DNA from: JAICMB01 sp963802915
GTDB taxonomy: Bacteria > Acidobacteriota > Terriglobia > Bryobacterales > Bryobacteraceae
Length of the DNA stretch: 64,000 nucleotides
Assembly: GCA_963802915.1 (NCBI GenBank)
Contig: CAWDKQ010000024.1
Coordinates: forward strand, 62,001 to 126,000
Direction of reading: 5' to 3'
Part shown: one piece after another, positions 18,406 through 26,242 of the stretch
How positions within the stretch are numbered: position 1 is the stretch's first letter
Layout of the letters: every line of letters begins with the position of its first letter
Made by a program: the position numbers and the translations under genes
Notes under the pieces: model-generated
What the model saw: the letters and a program-made list of their open reading frames with translations, nothing else
Told to the model about the DNA's origin: nothing
Databases searched by the model: none

Positions 18406-20010
18406 ATGTTCAACTTCACTTCCCCTCACGCGCGCGCCATCCTCTGGGCCCAGTTTCGGAGTATGCGCAACCGGCTGCCACGCTCCAACAAACTTGGGCT
18501 CGCGTTCACCATTCTCATTGGCATTCTTTGGTACGGCATGTTTACCGCGGGTGCCTTTGGTGCGGCGCTATTAATGGCCAATGAATCCGAAATGGCAACG
18601 ATCGAGCGTATATTGCCGGGCGGCCTCATGCTCGTCTACCTTTATTGGCTCGCGATACCAGTTCTGCTCGCGTCTAAAGGCAGTTCACTTGAACTTTCCA
18701 AGTTGGTGGTCTACCCGATTCCGTCCTCGGAGTTTTTTCGCCTCGAGATGCTGCTGCGCCTTTCCGCCGGGCTCGAGCCGCTAATCATCGTCGCGGGAGC
18801 TTTCATCGGCCTGTGCTTAAATCGAGCCATCCCGGCGTGGGCACCCGCGGCGATTATCGTCTTTGTGCTTTTCACAGTTTTTTCCGCGACCGGCTTGCAC
18901 GACCTGATCGGCCGCCTCATGATGCGCAGAGGCGTTCGCGAAATTGTTGGCCTGCTTTTCGTGGTGGTTGTCGCTCTTCCGCAGTTGATCATCAGGCAGC
19001 ACAATCCGGCTCATCTGCAGCGAGCCGGCGAGATCGCGTCTTGGATTGGGTGGCCATGGTCCGCGGCGGCTCTATTGGCCGAAGGTCACGCCCGGCCTCA
19101 GAATTTTGCTGTTTTGCTCGCCTGGGTCGCTGCCGCTTATATATTCGGACGCCGGCAATTCGAGCACACCTTGACCTTCGACGCCTCCGCCGCCGGTTCT
19201 ACCAGACGCCCAAAGACCTCTCGCGGCATGGACTGGTTCTTTCGCTGGCCCAACGCTGTCTTTGCCGATCCCATTGCGGCGCTCGTCGAGAAGGAACTTC
19301 GATTCCTGACCCGCGCCTCGCGATTCCGGATGGTCTTCGTGATGGGCTTTTCTTTCGGGTTGATCATTTGGTGGCCCATGGCGTTCGGACGCCAGCAGCA
19401 GTCCTGGATGGCCTCGAACTTCATTACAGTGGTCAGTCTCTACGCCGTTCTCCTTCTCAGCGACGTGCTCTTCTGGAATGAGTTCGGGTTCGACCGCCAT
19501 GCCGCCCAATTCTATTTTGCGGCGCCGGTAGAGATGCGAACGATCCTCATAGGTAAGAACATAGCGGCGGGATTTTTCGTGCTGCTTGAGACCACCATCG
19601 CCATGGTGATTTGCGCTCTCCTGCGTCTTCCTTTTACAGGGCTGCATGTCCTCGAGGCTTATGCAGCGACTATTGTCGCCTCTTTATTGCTTCTCGGCAT
19701 TGGAAACCTAACGTCGGTATACAGCCCACGGGCCGTGGACCCCGCGAGAGCGCTGCGCTCCACGCGGAGCGGCCGCATTCAGGGGCTCATTCTCTTCGTG
19801 TATCCAGTTGTTGCTCTTCCGTTTTTCCTGGCATATGCGGCCCGTTACGCCTTTGACAGCGAGGCCGCTTTTTTCGGCGTTCTCGCTCTAGCCGCGATCT
19901 TTGGCGCAGTCACCTATAAGATCTCAATGGATACCGCCGTCGAGATAGCGGAGAAGAAAAAGGAATCGATTCTATCGGTGCTCAGCCGCGCCGAAGGGCC
20001 CGTCGAGTAA
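18406..20010 (+). CDS. ABC exporter permease subunit
   Basis: 534 aa integral membrane protein with about ten or more hydrophobic segments, grouped at the N-terminus (about 25-190), near 290-400 and 420-510. A cytoplasmic insert near 225-285 carries positively charged residues (GSTRRPKTSRGMDWFFRW). Pairing with the upstream ATPase is shown by the 7-base gap. It resembles large exporter permeases in which one polypeptide carries the full set of helices; no soluble periplasmic partner is encoded, in keeping with export. Confidence 0.85.
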   Translation: MFNFTSPHARAILWAQFRSMRNRLPRSNKLGLAFTILIGILWYGMFTAGAFGAALLMANESEMATIERILPGGLMLVYLYWLAIPVLLASKGSSLELSKLVVYPIPSSEFFRLEMLLRLSAGLEPLIIVAGAFIGLCLNRAIPAWAPAAIIVFVLFTVFSATGLHDLIGRLMMRRGVREIVGLLFVVVVALPQLIIRQHNPAHLQRAGEIASWIGWPWSAAALLAEGHARPQNFAVLLAWVAAAYIFGRRQFEHTLTFDASAAGSTRRPKTSRGMDWFFRWPNAVFADPIAALVEKELRFLTRASRFRMVFVMGFSFGLIIWWPMAFGRQQQSWMASNFITVVSLYAVLLLSDVLFWNEFGFDRHAAQFYFAAPVEMRTILIGKNIAAGFFVLLETTIAMVICALLRLPFTGLHVLEAYAATIVASLLLLGIGNLTSVYSPRAVDPARALRSTRSGRIQGLILFVYPVVALPFFLAYAARYAFDSEAAFFGVLALAAIFGAVTYKISMDTAVEIAEKKKESILSVLSRAEGPVE

Positions 20011-20014
20011 AGGC

Positions 20015-20045
20015 AAAAAAAACGACCCCGAGAGATCGGGGTCGT
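20015..20045 (-). terminator. Intrinsic terminator for the leftward collagen-like gene
   Basis: A perfect 10-bp stem, ACGACCCCGA (20022-20031) with TCGGGGTCGT (20036-20045), closes a GAGA tetraloop. The A-run at 20015-20022 becomes the U-tract on the minus strand, so it best serves the leftward gene ending at 20073. It may also hinder read-through from the permease gene. Confidence 0.85.
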
Positions 20046-20072
20046 CTGAGAGGATAGGTTCGCCTTGAGTTG

Positions 20073-20495
20073 TTAAACGCCAGGAGGCGGGGTTGTAGTG
20101 GGATTCTGCTGGTTCACGGACGGGGCACCAGGAGGCACGTTCGAGTTGGGATTCGCGCTCTTCGGCCTATTCCGAGTTCGAGCGGTTGTGCCATTTGTGT
20201 TATTGGTGTTGCCTGTCCGGTTTGTGCCGATTGCGCTTCCGGAACGGCGCGCCCGGCCCACTCCCGTGCTTCCCGTTCTACCTTGTGTTCCCGTCTTCCC
20301 TTGTGTTCCAGTCGAAGAACCAGTCTGCCCGGCGGCGCCAGTCGTACCCGTTTGTCCAGCACCTGCAGCACCGGCAGCACCCGCGCTTCCCGCCCCTCCA
20401 GCACCGCCAGATCCGGCTCCTCCAGCCTGAGCCCACACGAGCGGCGCAGTCGCTGTCGCTGCCGCAAAAATCAGAGTCAAGAATGTTCGTTTCAT
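20073..20495 (-). CDS. Secreted Gly-rich collagen-like low-complexity protein
   Basis: 140 aa from the ATG at 20495. The signal peptide MKRTFLTLIFAAATATAPLV is followed by WAQA. The mature region is almost entirely Gly/Ala/Thr/Gln, much of it in G-x-x triplets (GQTGTTGAAGQTGSS, then GTQGKTGTQGRTGSTG), followed by an Asn/Pro-rich tail ending TPPPGV. Collagen-like bacterial proteins form extended surface structures, but the triplet run here is short and interrupted. No function is known. In-frame codons upstream of 20495 give a non-conserved, non-signal start and are rejected. A terminator follows. Confidence 0.65.
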   Translation of the reverse strand: MKRTFLTLIFAAATATAPLVWAQAGGAGSGGAGGAGSAGAAGAAGAGQTGTTGAAGQTGSSTGTQGKTGTQGRTGSTGVGRARRSGSAIGTNRTGNTNNTNGTTARTRNRPKSANPNSNVPPGAPSVNQQNPTTTPPPGV

Positions 20496-20687
20496 ATTCA
20501 GTTTCAGTCCCCACCCAGCAAGGTGCAAGAAAACAACCAACGGAATACTCGTTTAGTTTCAACGTAAGCAAAGGAGCGAGCGTAAGAATACCTACACTGT
20601 CGGCACAATTTTCGTGTGCGGGCTCAACAAAGCTAACTTTTTGTTAAGGATCCGTAGGCCCGATACAGTGGCGACGGGATTCTAAAT

Positions 20688-22124
20688 ATGGAATCGCAAA
20701 GGTATCCTGAATTAGCCGTGCTCATTGCCAATGAAGTTCAGCGGGTCCGTCGCCCGGATCGCCGGGTTTGGCTCGCCCTAATTGCGGGTTTCGGCGTTCT
20801 ATTGATCTTAATCGTAGGGACGGGTATTGACGCCGTCATCGTATTGAGCCGTTTGCACGCGAGTGGAACGCAGATCCGCCAGCGCTTTCACCGGCGTACG
20901 CGCGCCCTGGAACAGATTCGCTCCCAGATCTACCTTTCAGGAACGTATGTGAGAGACTTTCTGCTCGCGCCCGAGCCAAGCGGCGCGGATGCCCAGCGCT
21001 CGCGTCTTCAGGGTCTCGAACACACGACAGAAACCGCCCTTCACGACTACGAAAAGGATCTTGACCCGGAAGAAATGGCCAGTTTCCGGGAGCTCCGGAC
21101 GGATGTACAAGCTTATTGGCAAGTGCTGAATCGAACTCTGCAATGGACGCCTGAGCAGCGGAATCGGGAACGGAACGCCTTCTTCTACGAGGAATTGGTG
21201 CCACGGCGAAGCGCGATGCTTCAGATTGCGGACCGTATTGCCGACATGAACGGCCTGGAACTGGATCGCGGAGAAGATACTTTCAGCCGGGACTTCGATC
21301 GCTTCCGCCTGGGGTTCATATTCACTCTCTCGATCACGGTGATCGGAGGAATTGCCGCTACCGGGTTGACCATCGCGTACGTATTGCGGCTCGAAAATGA
21401 AGCGCAGTCGCGCCTCGAAGAGAGCAAGCGAGCCCAGGCGGGTCTTAAAGAACTGTCGGCCAAGCTCGTGCGGGCGCAGGAGGAAGAGCGGCGGGCGATC
21501 TCACGGGAGTTGCACGATGAAGTCGGGCAGTTGTTGTCCGCAATCGTGATGGAGACCGACAATCTCCTGGATTTCAATCACGCTTCCGAAGTGCGCGCCC
21601 GTCTCGAAGCCGTGCACGAATCCGCATCCCGCACTCTGGAAGAGACGCGTAACATGTCGCTGCTGCTCCGGCCCTCGATGCTGGACGATTTCGGCCTGGT
21701 GCCCGCATTGCAGTGGCAGGCGCGCGACGCAACCCGGCGCACCGGTCTGCGGGTGGACGTGGACGCGCCGGAGACCACCGACGATCTTCCCGAAGAACAT
21801 AAAACGTGTATTTATCGAATTGTTCAGGAGTCACTGAACAACGCTCAGCGCCACGCGCAGGCGCGGGCTATCCACGTGACACTGGAGAATGCCGAAGGTG
21901 GAGTAGTGGTATCGGTTCGCGACGATGGGAGCGGCTTTGACCCCCGGATGACGCGCGGGCTCGGACTGCTCGGCATGGAGGAGCGCGTGCGGCACCTCGG
22001 CGGTAACTTCGCCATCGAATCGCAACCAGGCAGAGGTACCTCAATTAGGGCTTCGCTGCCACTAACGAAGCTTGAAAACGGCAAGGGAAACAAGAATGGA
22101 TCGAATTCGCATTCTGCTGGCTGA
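20688..22124 (+). CDS. Membrane sensor histidine kinase, NarL/DegS-type
   Basis: 478 aa. Two membrane helices (about 27-50 and 208-232) bracket a periplasmic, mostly helical sensor domain of about 155 residues. After a short coiled coil comes the HisKA_3 phosphoacceptor SRELHDEVGQLLSAI with His near residue 266, and a HATPase domain with the N-box QESLNNAQRHAQA, VRDDGSGFDP and GLGLLGMEERVRHLGG. It should phosphorylate the downstream regulator, whose start lies inside its 3' end (29-base overlap). The stimulus is unknown. Confidence 0.94.
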   Translation: MESQRYPELAVLIANEVQRVRRPDRRVWLALIAGFGVLLILIVGTGIDAVIVLSRLHASGTQIRQRFHRRTRALEQIRSQIYLSGTYVRDFLLAPEPSGADAQRSRLQGLEHTTETALHDYEKDLDPEEMASFRELRTDVQAYWQVLNRTLQWTPEQRNRERNAFFYEELVPRRSAMLQIADRIADMNGLELDRGEDTFSRDFDRFRLGFIFTLSITVIGGIAATGLTIAYVLRLENEAQSRLEESKRAQAGLKELSAKLVRAQEEERRAISRELHDEVGQLLSAIVMETDNLLDFNHASEVRARLEAVHESASRTLEETRNMSLLLRPSMLDDFGLVPALQWQARDATRRTGLRVDVDAPETTDDLPEEHKTCIYRIVQESLNNAQRHAQARAIHVTLENAEGGVVVSVRDDGSGFDPRMTRGLGLLGMEERVRHLGGNFAIESQPGRGTSIRASLPLTKLENGKGNKNGSNSHSAG

Positions 22125-22746
22125 CGACCACATCGTCGTTCGCGACGGTTTGAGGGTCTTACTAGAACGCCAGCCGGATTTCGAGATCGTGGGCGAGGCG
22201 GCCGATGGCATTGAAGCGGTCCGTCTCTCGGAAGACACGACCCCGGATGTTGTTTTGATGGACATTGCAATGCCGCTGTTGAACGGCATCGAAGCAACGC
22301 GGCGCATTGCATCCAGATGTCCGAAAACGGCGGTGGTGATCCTCAGCATGCATTACGACGAGAGTTACATCCTGCGCTCGCTCAAGGCGGGCGCGCGCGG
22401 CTATCTCGTGAAAGATTCCGCAAAAGCCGACCTGATTCACGGTATCCGGGCAGTGCACGAAGGGCGCTCTTTCCTGAGTCCAAAGGTCAGCAGGATTCTG
22501 CAAGACGATCACATGCGGCAGCTCGAGTCAAAGGGTCTCGACGATAGCTACGATCTGCTCACGGATCGCGAGCGCGAAATCCTGCAATTGGTGGCTGAGG
22601 GCCGGACGAATAAGGAAATTGCGAATCTGTTGAATATCAGCCCGTATACCATCGATACGCATCGCACGCACATCCTCCAGAAGCTGAATCTGCACAGCGC
22701 TCCGGAGTTGATCTTGTACGCCGTGAGAAAAGGCATCATTTCCTGA
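22096..22746 (+). CDS. LuxR/NarL-family response regulator
   Basis: 216 aa from the ATG at 22096, preceded by AAGGGA (22084-22089). The receiver domain has ADDH at residues 9-12, the phosphoacceptor Asp near 56 in VVLMDIAMP and a Lys in YLVKDSA. The C-terminal LuxR helix-turn-helix reads LTDREREILQLVAEGRTNKE onward. It is the cognate partner of the overlapping kinase. Targets are unknown. Its stop shares one base with the next start (TGATG). Confidence 0.95.
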   Translation: MDRIRILLADDHIVVRDGLRVLLERQPDFEIVGEAADGIEAVRLSEDTTPDVVLMDIAMPLLNGIEATRRIASRCPKTAVVILSMHYDESYILRSLKAGARGYLVKDSAKADLIHGIRAVHEGRSFLSPKVSRILQDDHMRQLESKGLDDSYDLLTDREREILQLVAEGRTNKEIANLLNISPYTIDTHRTHILQKLNLHSAPELILYAVRKGIIS

Positions 22747-23528
22747 TGGTCTCGAGTTGGGATCCGGAGCAGTACCTCCGCTTCGCAGCCGAGCGTACTC
22801 GCCCGTGCAGGGATCTCCTTGCCCGTATTGGCGCATCGCGCGTGTATCGCGTGGTCGACCTCGGCTGCGGGCCGGGAAACAGCACCGGACTCCTTGCCGA
22901 ACGCTGGCCCGACGCCGAAATTACCGGCGTGGACAACTCTTCCGAAATGATCGTCGCGGCACTGACGGCGCGGCCCGATATCCGCTGGCTGGTGGAGGAT
23001 ATCGCACAATGGGCCGTAAAGACGGACGAGACTTTCGATGTTGTTTTTTCGAACGCCGCGCTTCAGTGGGTCGAAAATCACGCTGCGCTGCTGCCGCGGC
23101 TACTGGCCCGGGTAGAACCGGGCGGCGTCCTTGCCTTTCAGGTTCCTTACAACTACGACGCCACCGCGCATCGCTTGATGCGTGAGATTGCCGGCTCCCC
23201 GGCCTGGCGGAAATGGTTTCCGCAAGGCGGCGTACGAGAGTGGCATGTCCACGATCTCGCCTTTTATTACGATGTACTCGCGCCGCGCGCCCGCAACGTC
23301 GATCTTTGGGAGACGGAATATATACACGTGATGCCAGACGCGGCGGCGATTGTCGAATGGTATAGGGGAACCGGCATGCGTCCGTTTCTCGACGCGATTC
23401 ACTCGGCTGAGGATCGGGAGCGGTTTATAGCGGAGTATCGGGAGCGTATCCGGGAAGCCTATCCGGCGCGGGCGGATGGCCGCGTCTTATTTCCTTTCCG
23501 TCGATTGTTCGCGATCGCGAGTTTATAG
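22746..23528 (+). CDS. tam: Trans-aconitate 2-methyltransferase-like protein
   Basis: 260 aa. It resembles Tam, which methylates trans-aconitate, a by-product that inhibits aconitase. The opening WDPEQYLRFAAERTRPCRDL, SAM motif I VVDLGCGPGNST, the acidic VDNSSEMI, and FSNAALQWVENH are the diagnostic blocks of that family. The start overlaps the response-regulator stop by one base, giving translational coupling to the two-component pair, which is a curious association. Substrate identity is by family resemblance only. Confidence 0.85.
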   Translation: MVSSWDPEQYLRFAAERTRPCRDLLARIGASRVYRVVDLGCGPGNSTGLLAERWPDAEITGVDNSSEMIVAALTARPDIRWLVEDIAQWAVKTDETFDVVFSNAALQWVENHAALLPRLLARVEPGGVLAFQVPYNYDATAHRLMREIAGSPAWRKWFPQGGVREWHVHDLAFYYDVLAPRARNVDLWETEYIHVMPDAAAIVEWYRGTGMRPFLDAIHSAEDRERFIAEYRERIREAYPARADGRVLFPFRRLFAIASL

Positions 23529-23545
23529 TTGATAAGATACGGAAC

Positions 23546-24379
23546 ATGACACGAAGAGGTTTGCTCGGCGCCGCAGCCGCCGCGGCCGTATTCGACAGTC
23601 CGGCGCTCCTGGCCGCGGGAGACTCCGGCAGAATCAAACAAAGCGTGGCGCGCTGGTGCTACAGCAAAATGAGCATGGACGACCTTTGCCGCAATGCCGC
23701 TCAGATCGGCCTCAAAGGCGTCGATTTAGTCAACCATGACGAATGGCCTACCGTCAGGAAATATGGTCTGACCCCCGCGATGACGCCGGGCGCCGGTACG
23801 ATTCCGGACGCCTGGAATCGAAAAGAGAATCACGACAGGCTCGAAAAAGAGATGCTGGAGAACATCAAATTGGCCGCCGCGGCCAAGGTTCCCAACGTCA
23901 TCACTTTTTCGGGCAATCGCAAAGGGATGCCGGACGACGAGGCCAAAGACAACTGCGTTGCCGGCCTGAATCGCGTCAAGAAAGCTGCCGAAGACGCGAA
24001 TGTCATGATTTGCATGGAATTATTGAATAGCAAGGTGAATCATAAGGATTATCAATGCGACCACACGGTCTGGGGCGTTGATGTTGTCAAACGAGTGGAT
24101 TCGCCGCGAGTGAAGCTCCTGTACGACATCTACCACATGCAAATCATGGAAGGCGACATCATCCGCACCATCCGTGAGAATATCCAGTTCATCGCGCATT
24201 TCCATACCGGCGGCGTGCCGGGGCGCAATGAACTTGACGGTACCCAGGAATTGAATTGGCGCGCGGTAGCGACCGCCATTGCGGATCTGAATTTTACGGG
24301 GTTCATGGCGCACGAATTCATACCGCTGCGCGATCCCATGCAGTCTCTAGCGCAGGCCTACGAAATCTGCAAGGTCTGA
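23546..24379 (+). CDS. Hydroxypyruvate isomerase-like TIM-barrel protein with Tat-type signal
   Basis: 277 aa. The N-terminus MTRRGLLGAAAAAAVFDSPA has the twin-arginine form, suggesting export in folded, metal-loaded state. The AP-endonuclease-2/sugar isomerase barrel then shows KGVDLVNHDEWP, the metal-site motifs ICMELLNSK, LLYDIYHMQIMEGD and HFHTGGVPGRNELDGTQELN, which match the hydroxypyruvate isomerase (Hyi) subgroup. It would interconvert hydroxypyruvate and tartronate semialdehyde or a related sugar acid. Periplasmic location makes the natural substrate uncertain. Confidence 0.83.
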   Translation: MTRRGLLGAAAAAAVFDSPALLAAGDSGRIKQSVARWCYSKMSMDDLCRNAAQIGLKGVDLVNHDEWPTVRKYGLTPAMTPGAGTIPDAWNRKENHDRLEKEMLENIKLAAAAKVPNVITFSGNRKGMPDDEAKDNCVAGLNRVKKAAEDANVMICMELLNSKVNHKDYQCDHTVWGVDVVKRVDSPRVKLLYDIYHMQIMEGDIIRTIRENIQFIAHFHTGGVPGRNELDGTQELNWRAVATAIADLNFTGFMAHEFIPLRDPMQSLAQAYEICKV

Positions 24380-24480
24380 AGCTCGGTAAATTTTACAAAG
24401 AAGAAAGGCGCTTCCATCAGCGTAAATAGTTGATTCTAAGAGACGATGCGCTGGTGACAAATTTGCTATCACGGTTAACT

Positions 24481-26193
24481 ATGTTCGGAAAAGTGTTGAG
24501 CAGTGCCGCTCTCTCAATCGTTTTTATGTCGGCTCAGGTGCCGAATCCAACGCAGCAGCAACCCCCTCCGAGCCAGGAAGACGCCGCGACGCCGATCTTT
24601 CGCGTCGAGGTTGTCGGCCGTACCGCGCAGGCCGTTAACTACCGCCATCGCGGAGGTTCGACCAAGGTCAATTTCCAGGGCACGGCTATCATGCCAATGG
24701 CCAAGGGCGAAGCCAAGGTCGAGAGCGAACGCGGGGTCATTCACATCTCAGCGGATTTCGGCAAGATGCAGCCGCCCAGCAGTTTCGGGCCGGAATATCT
24801 GACTTACGTTCTTTGGGCCATATCCCCGGATGGAAGGCCGCAGAACTTGGGCGAATTGACACTCAGCGACTACGGCGCCGGATCGTCCAGCAAAATCGAT
24901 ACGACGAGTCCCATTCAGACTTTCGGCATGATCGTGACAGCGGAACCTTATTACGGCGTCACCCAGCCGAGCGACGTGGTGGTGATGGAAAACGTGATCC
25001 GGCCCGACACGATGGGCGTCGTGGAGATGATCGACGCGAAGTACGAATTGCTGCCGCGCGGCATGTACACGATGCAAGGGCGTGCAAAGGGATTTGTTCC
25101 GATTCACGTGAGCAAGAAGCAGCCTTTCGAGTTGTATGAAGCTGAGAACGCGCTGCAGCTTTCCCGAATCGCCGGCGCCGACAAATACGCTACCGACAGC
25201 TTCCAAAAAGCCGAGGATGCTTTACAGCAAGCGCAAAGATATCAATCGCAGAAGCCCGGCCAGAAACCGGTGATCACGATGGCTCGGGAAGCCGTCGTAC
25301 GCGCTGAAGATTCGCGCGTCATCGCTATTCGCCGCGAGCGGGATGAGGCGCAGGAAAAGGAGCGCCAAGCAGCTTTGGATCGAGAGAACGCAGCGAAGGC
25401 GCAGGCGGCCAAGGAAGCTGCGGAGCGCGCACAAGCCGAGGCCGAGGCGCAGGCGCAGACGGCTCGGCGAATTGAGGCCGATCAGGAGCGGGCGTCGGCC
25501 GAGAAGGCCAAGGCCGAAGCCCTGGCTGCGGAACAGGAAGCAAAACGGCAGATGGCTTTAGCCGAGCAGGCCAAAGCGGAAGCCGATGCCGCTCGCCAGG
25601 CCGCAATCGCGCAGCAACAGCAGCTCGCGCAGCAGGCCGATCAGGCTCGACTCGCCGCGCAGGAAGCGGATCGTCTGCGGATGAAAGCGGAGCAGGATCA
25701 GGCGCAACTGCGTCAGCAACTGCTCGATCAGTTCAATCAGATCTTGCAGACGCGCGACACGGCCCGCGGGCTGATCGTCAACATGTCCGATGTTCTGTTC
25801 GATTCCGGCAAGTATACTTTGAAGCCCGGTGCGAGGGAGCGTCTGGCGAAGATCTCGGGTATCATTTTGGGGCATCCCGGATTGCGGATCGAAGTTGAGG
25901 GGCATACGGACAGCGTCGGCAGCGACGAGTACAACATGCGCCTTTCAGAGAATCGCGCCGCCACGGTGCGCGATTACCTGGTTGCGGAAGGCATCCCGCA
26001 GGACAACGTGACTTCGAAGGGCTTCGGTAAAATAATGCCGGTTGCCGATAACGGCACTGCCGCTGGCCGGCAGCAAAACCGGCGTGTGGAACTGGTGGTT
26101 TCGGGTGATATTATCGGCACATCGCTGAGCGCCGCGCGTACCAGCTCCGGAGGTTCGACGGCACAGCCAAGCACGGCCGTTCCACCCAAGTAG
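24481..26193 (+). CDS. OmpA-family protein with long coiled-coil region
   Basis: 570 aa from the ATG at 24481. A weak signal peptide (FGKVLSSAALSIVFMSAQV) is followed by a beta-rich domain of about 200 residues (RVEVVGRTAQAVNYRHRGGS and onward) that I do not recognise. A strongly charged Ala/Gln/Glu coiled coil runs about 240-415. The C-terminal OmpA peptidoglycan-binding domain has the DVLFDSGKYTLKPGARERL opening, VEGHTDSVGSDEYN, and LSENRAATVRDYL. It probably tethers the envelope to peptidoglycan. A TTG upstream in frame (24430) is a weaker start candidate. It is monocistronic; the next gene starts 49 bases on. Confidence 0.85.
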   Translation: MFGKVLSSAALSIVFMSAQVPNPTQQQPPPSQEDAATPIFRVEVVGRTAQAVNYRHRGGSTKVNFQGTAIMPMAKGEAKVESERGVIHISADFGKMQPPSSFGPEYLTYVLWAISPDGRPQNLGELTLSDYGAGSSSKIDTTSPIQTFGMIVTAEPYYGVTQPSDVVVMENVIRPDTMGVVEMIDAKYELLPRGMYTMQGRAKGFVPIHVSKKQPFELYEAENALQLSRIAGADKYATDSFQKAEDALQQAQRYQSQKPGQKPVITMAREAVVRAEDSRVIAIRRERDEAQEKERQAALDRENAAKAQAAKEAAERAQAEAEAQAQTARRIEADQERASAEKAKAEALAAEQEAKRQMALAEQAKAEADAARQAAIAQQQQLAQQADQARLAAQEADRLRMKAEQDQAQLRQQLLDQFNQILQTRDTARGLIVNMSDVLFDSGKYTLKPGARERLAKISGIILGHPGLRIEVEGHTDSVGSDEYNMRLSENRAATVRDYLVAEGIPQDNVTSKGFGKIMPVADNGTAAGRQQNRRVELVVSGDIIGTSLSAARTSSGGSTAQPSTAVPPK

Positions 26194-26242
26194 CTCAGAC
26201 CGGTAGCTCCCATCGAGGGCGCGTGATAGGCTGTGATCTTAA

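Noticed and set aside
20070..20567. Rightward open frame opposite the collagen-like gene
   Set aside because: It is Pro/Arg/Ser-rich antisense of glycine codons; the leftward frame has a signal peptide and its own terminator.
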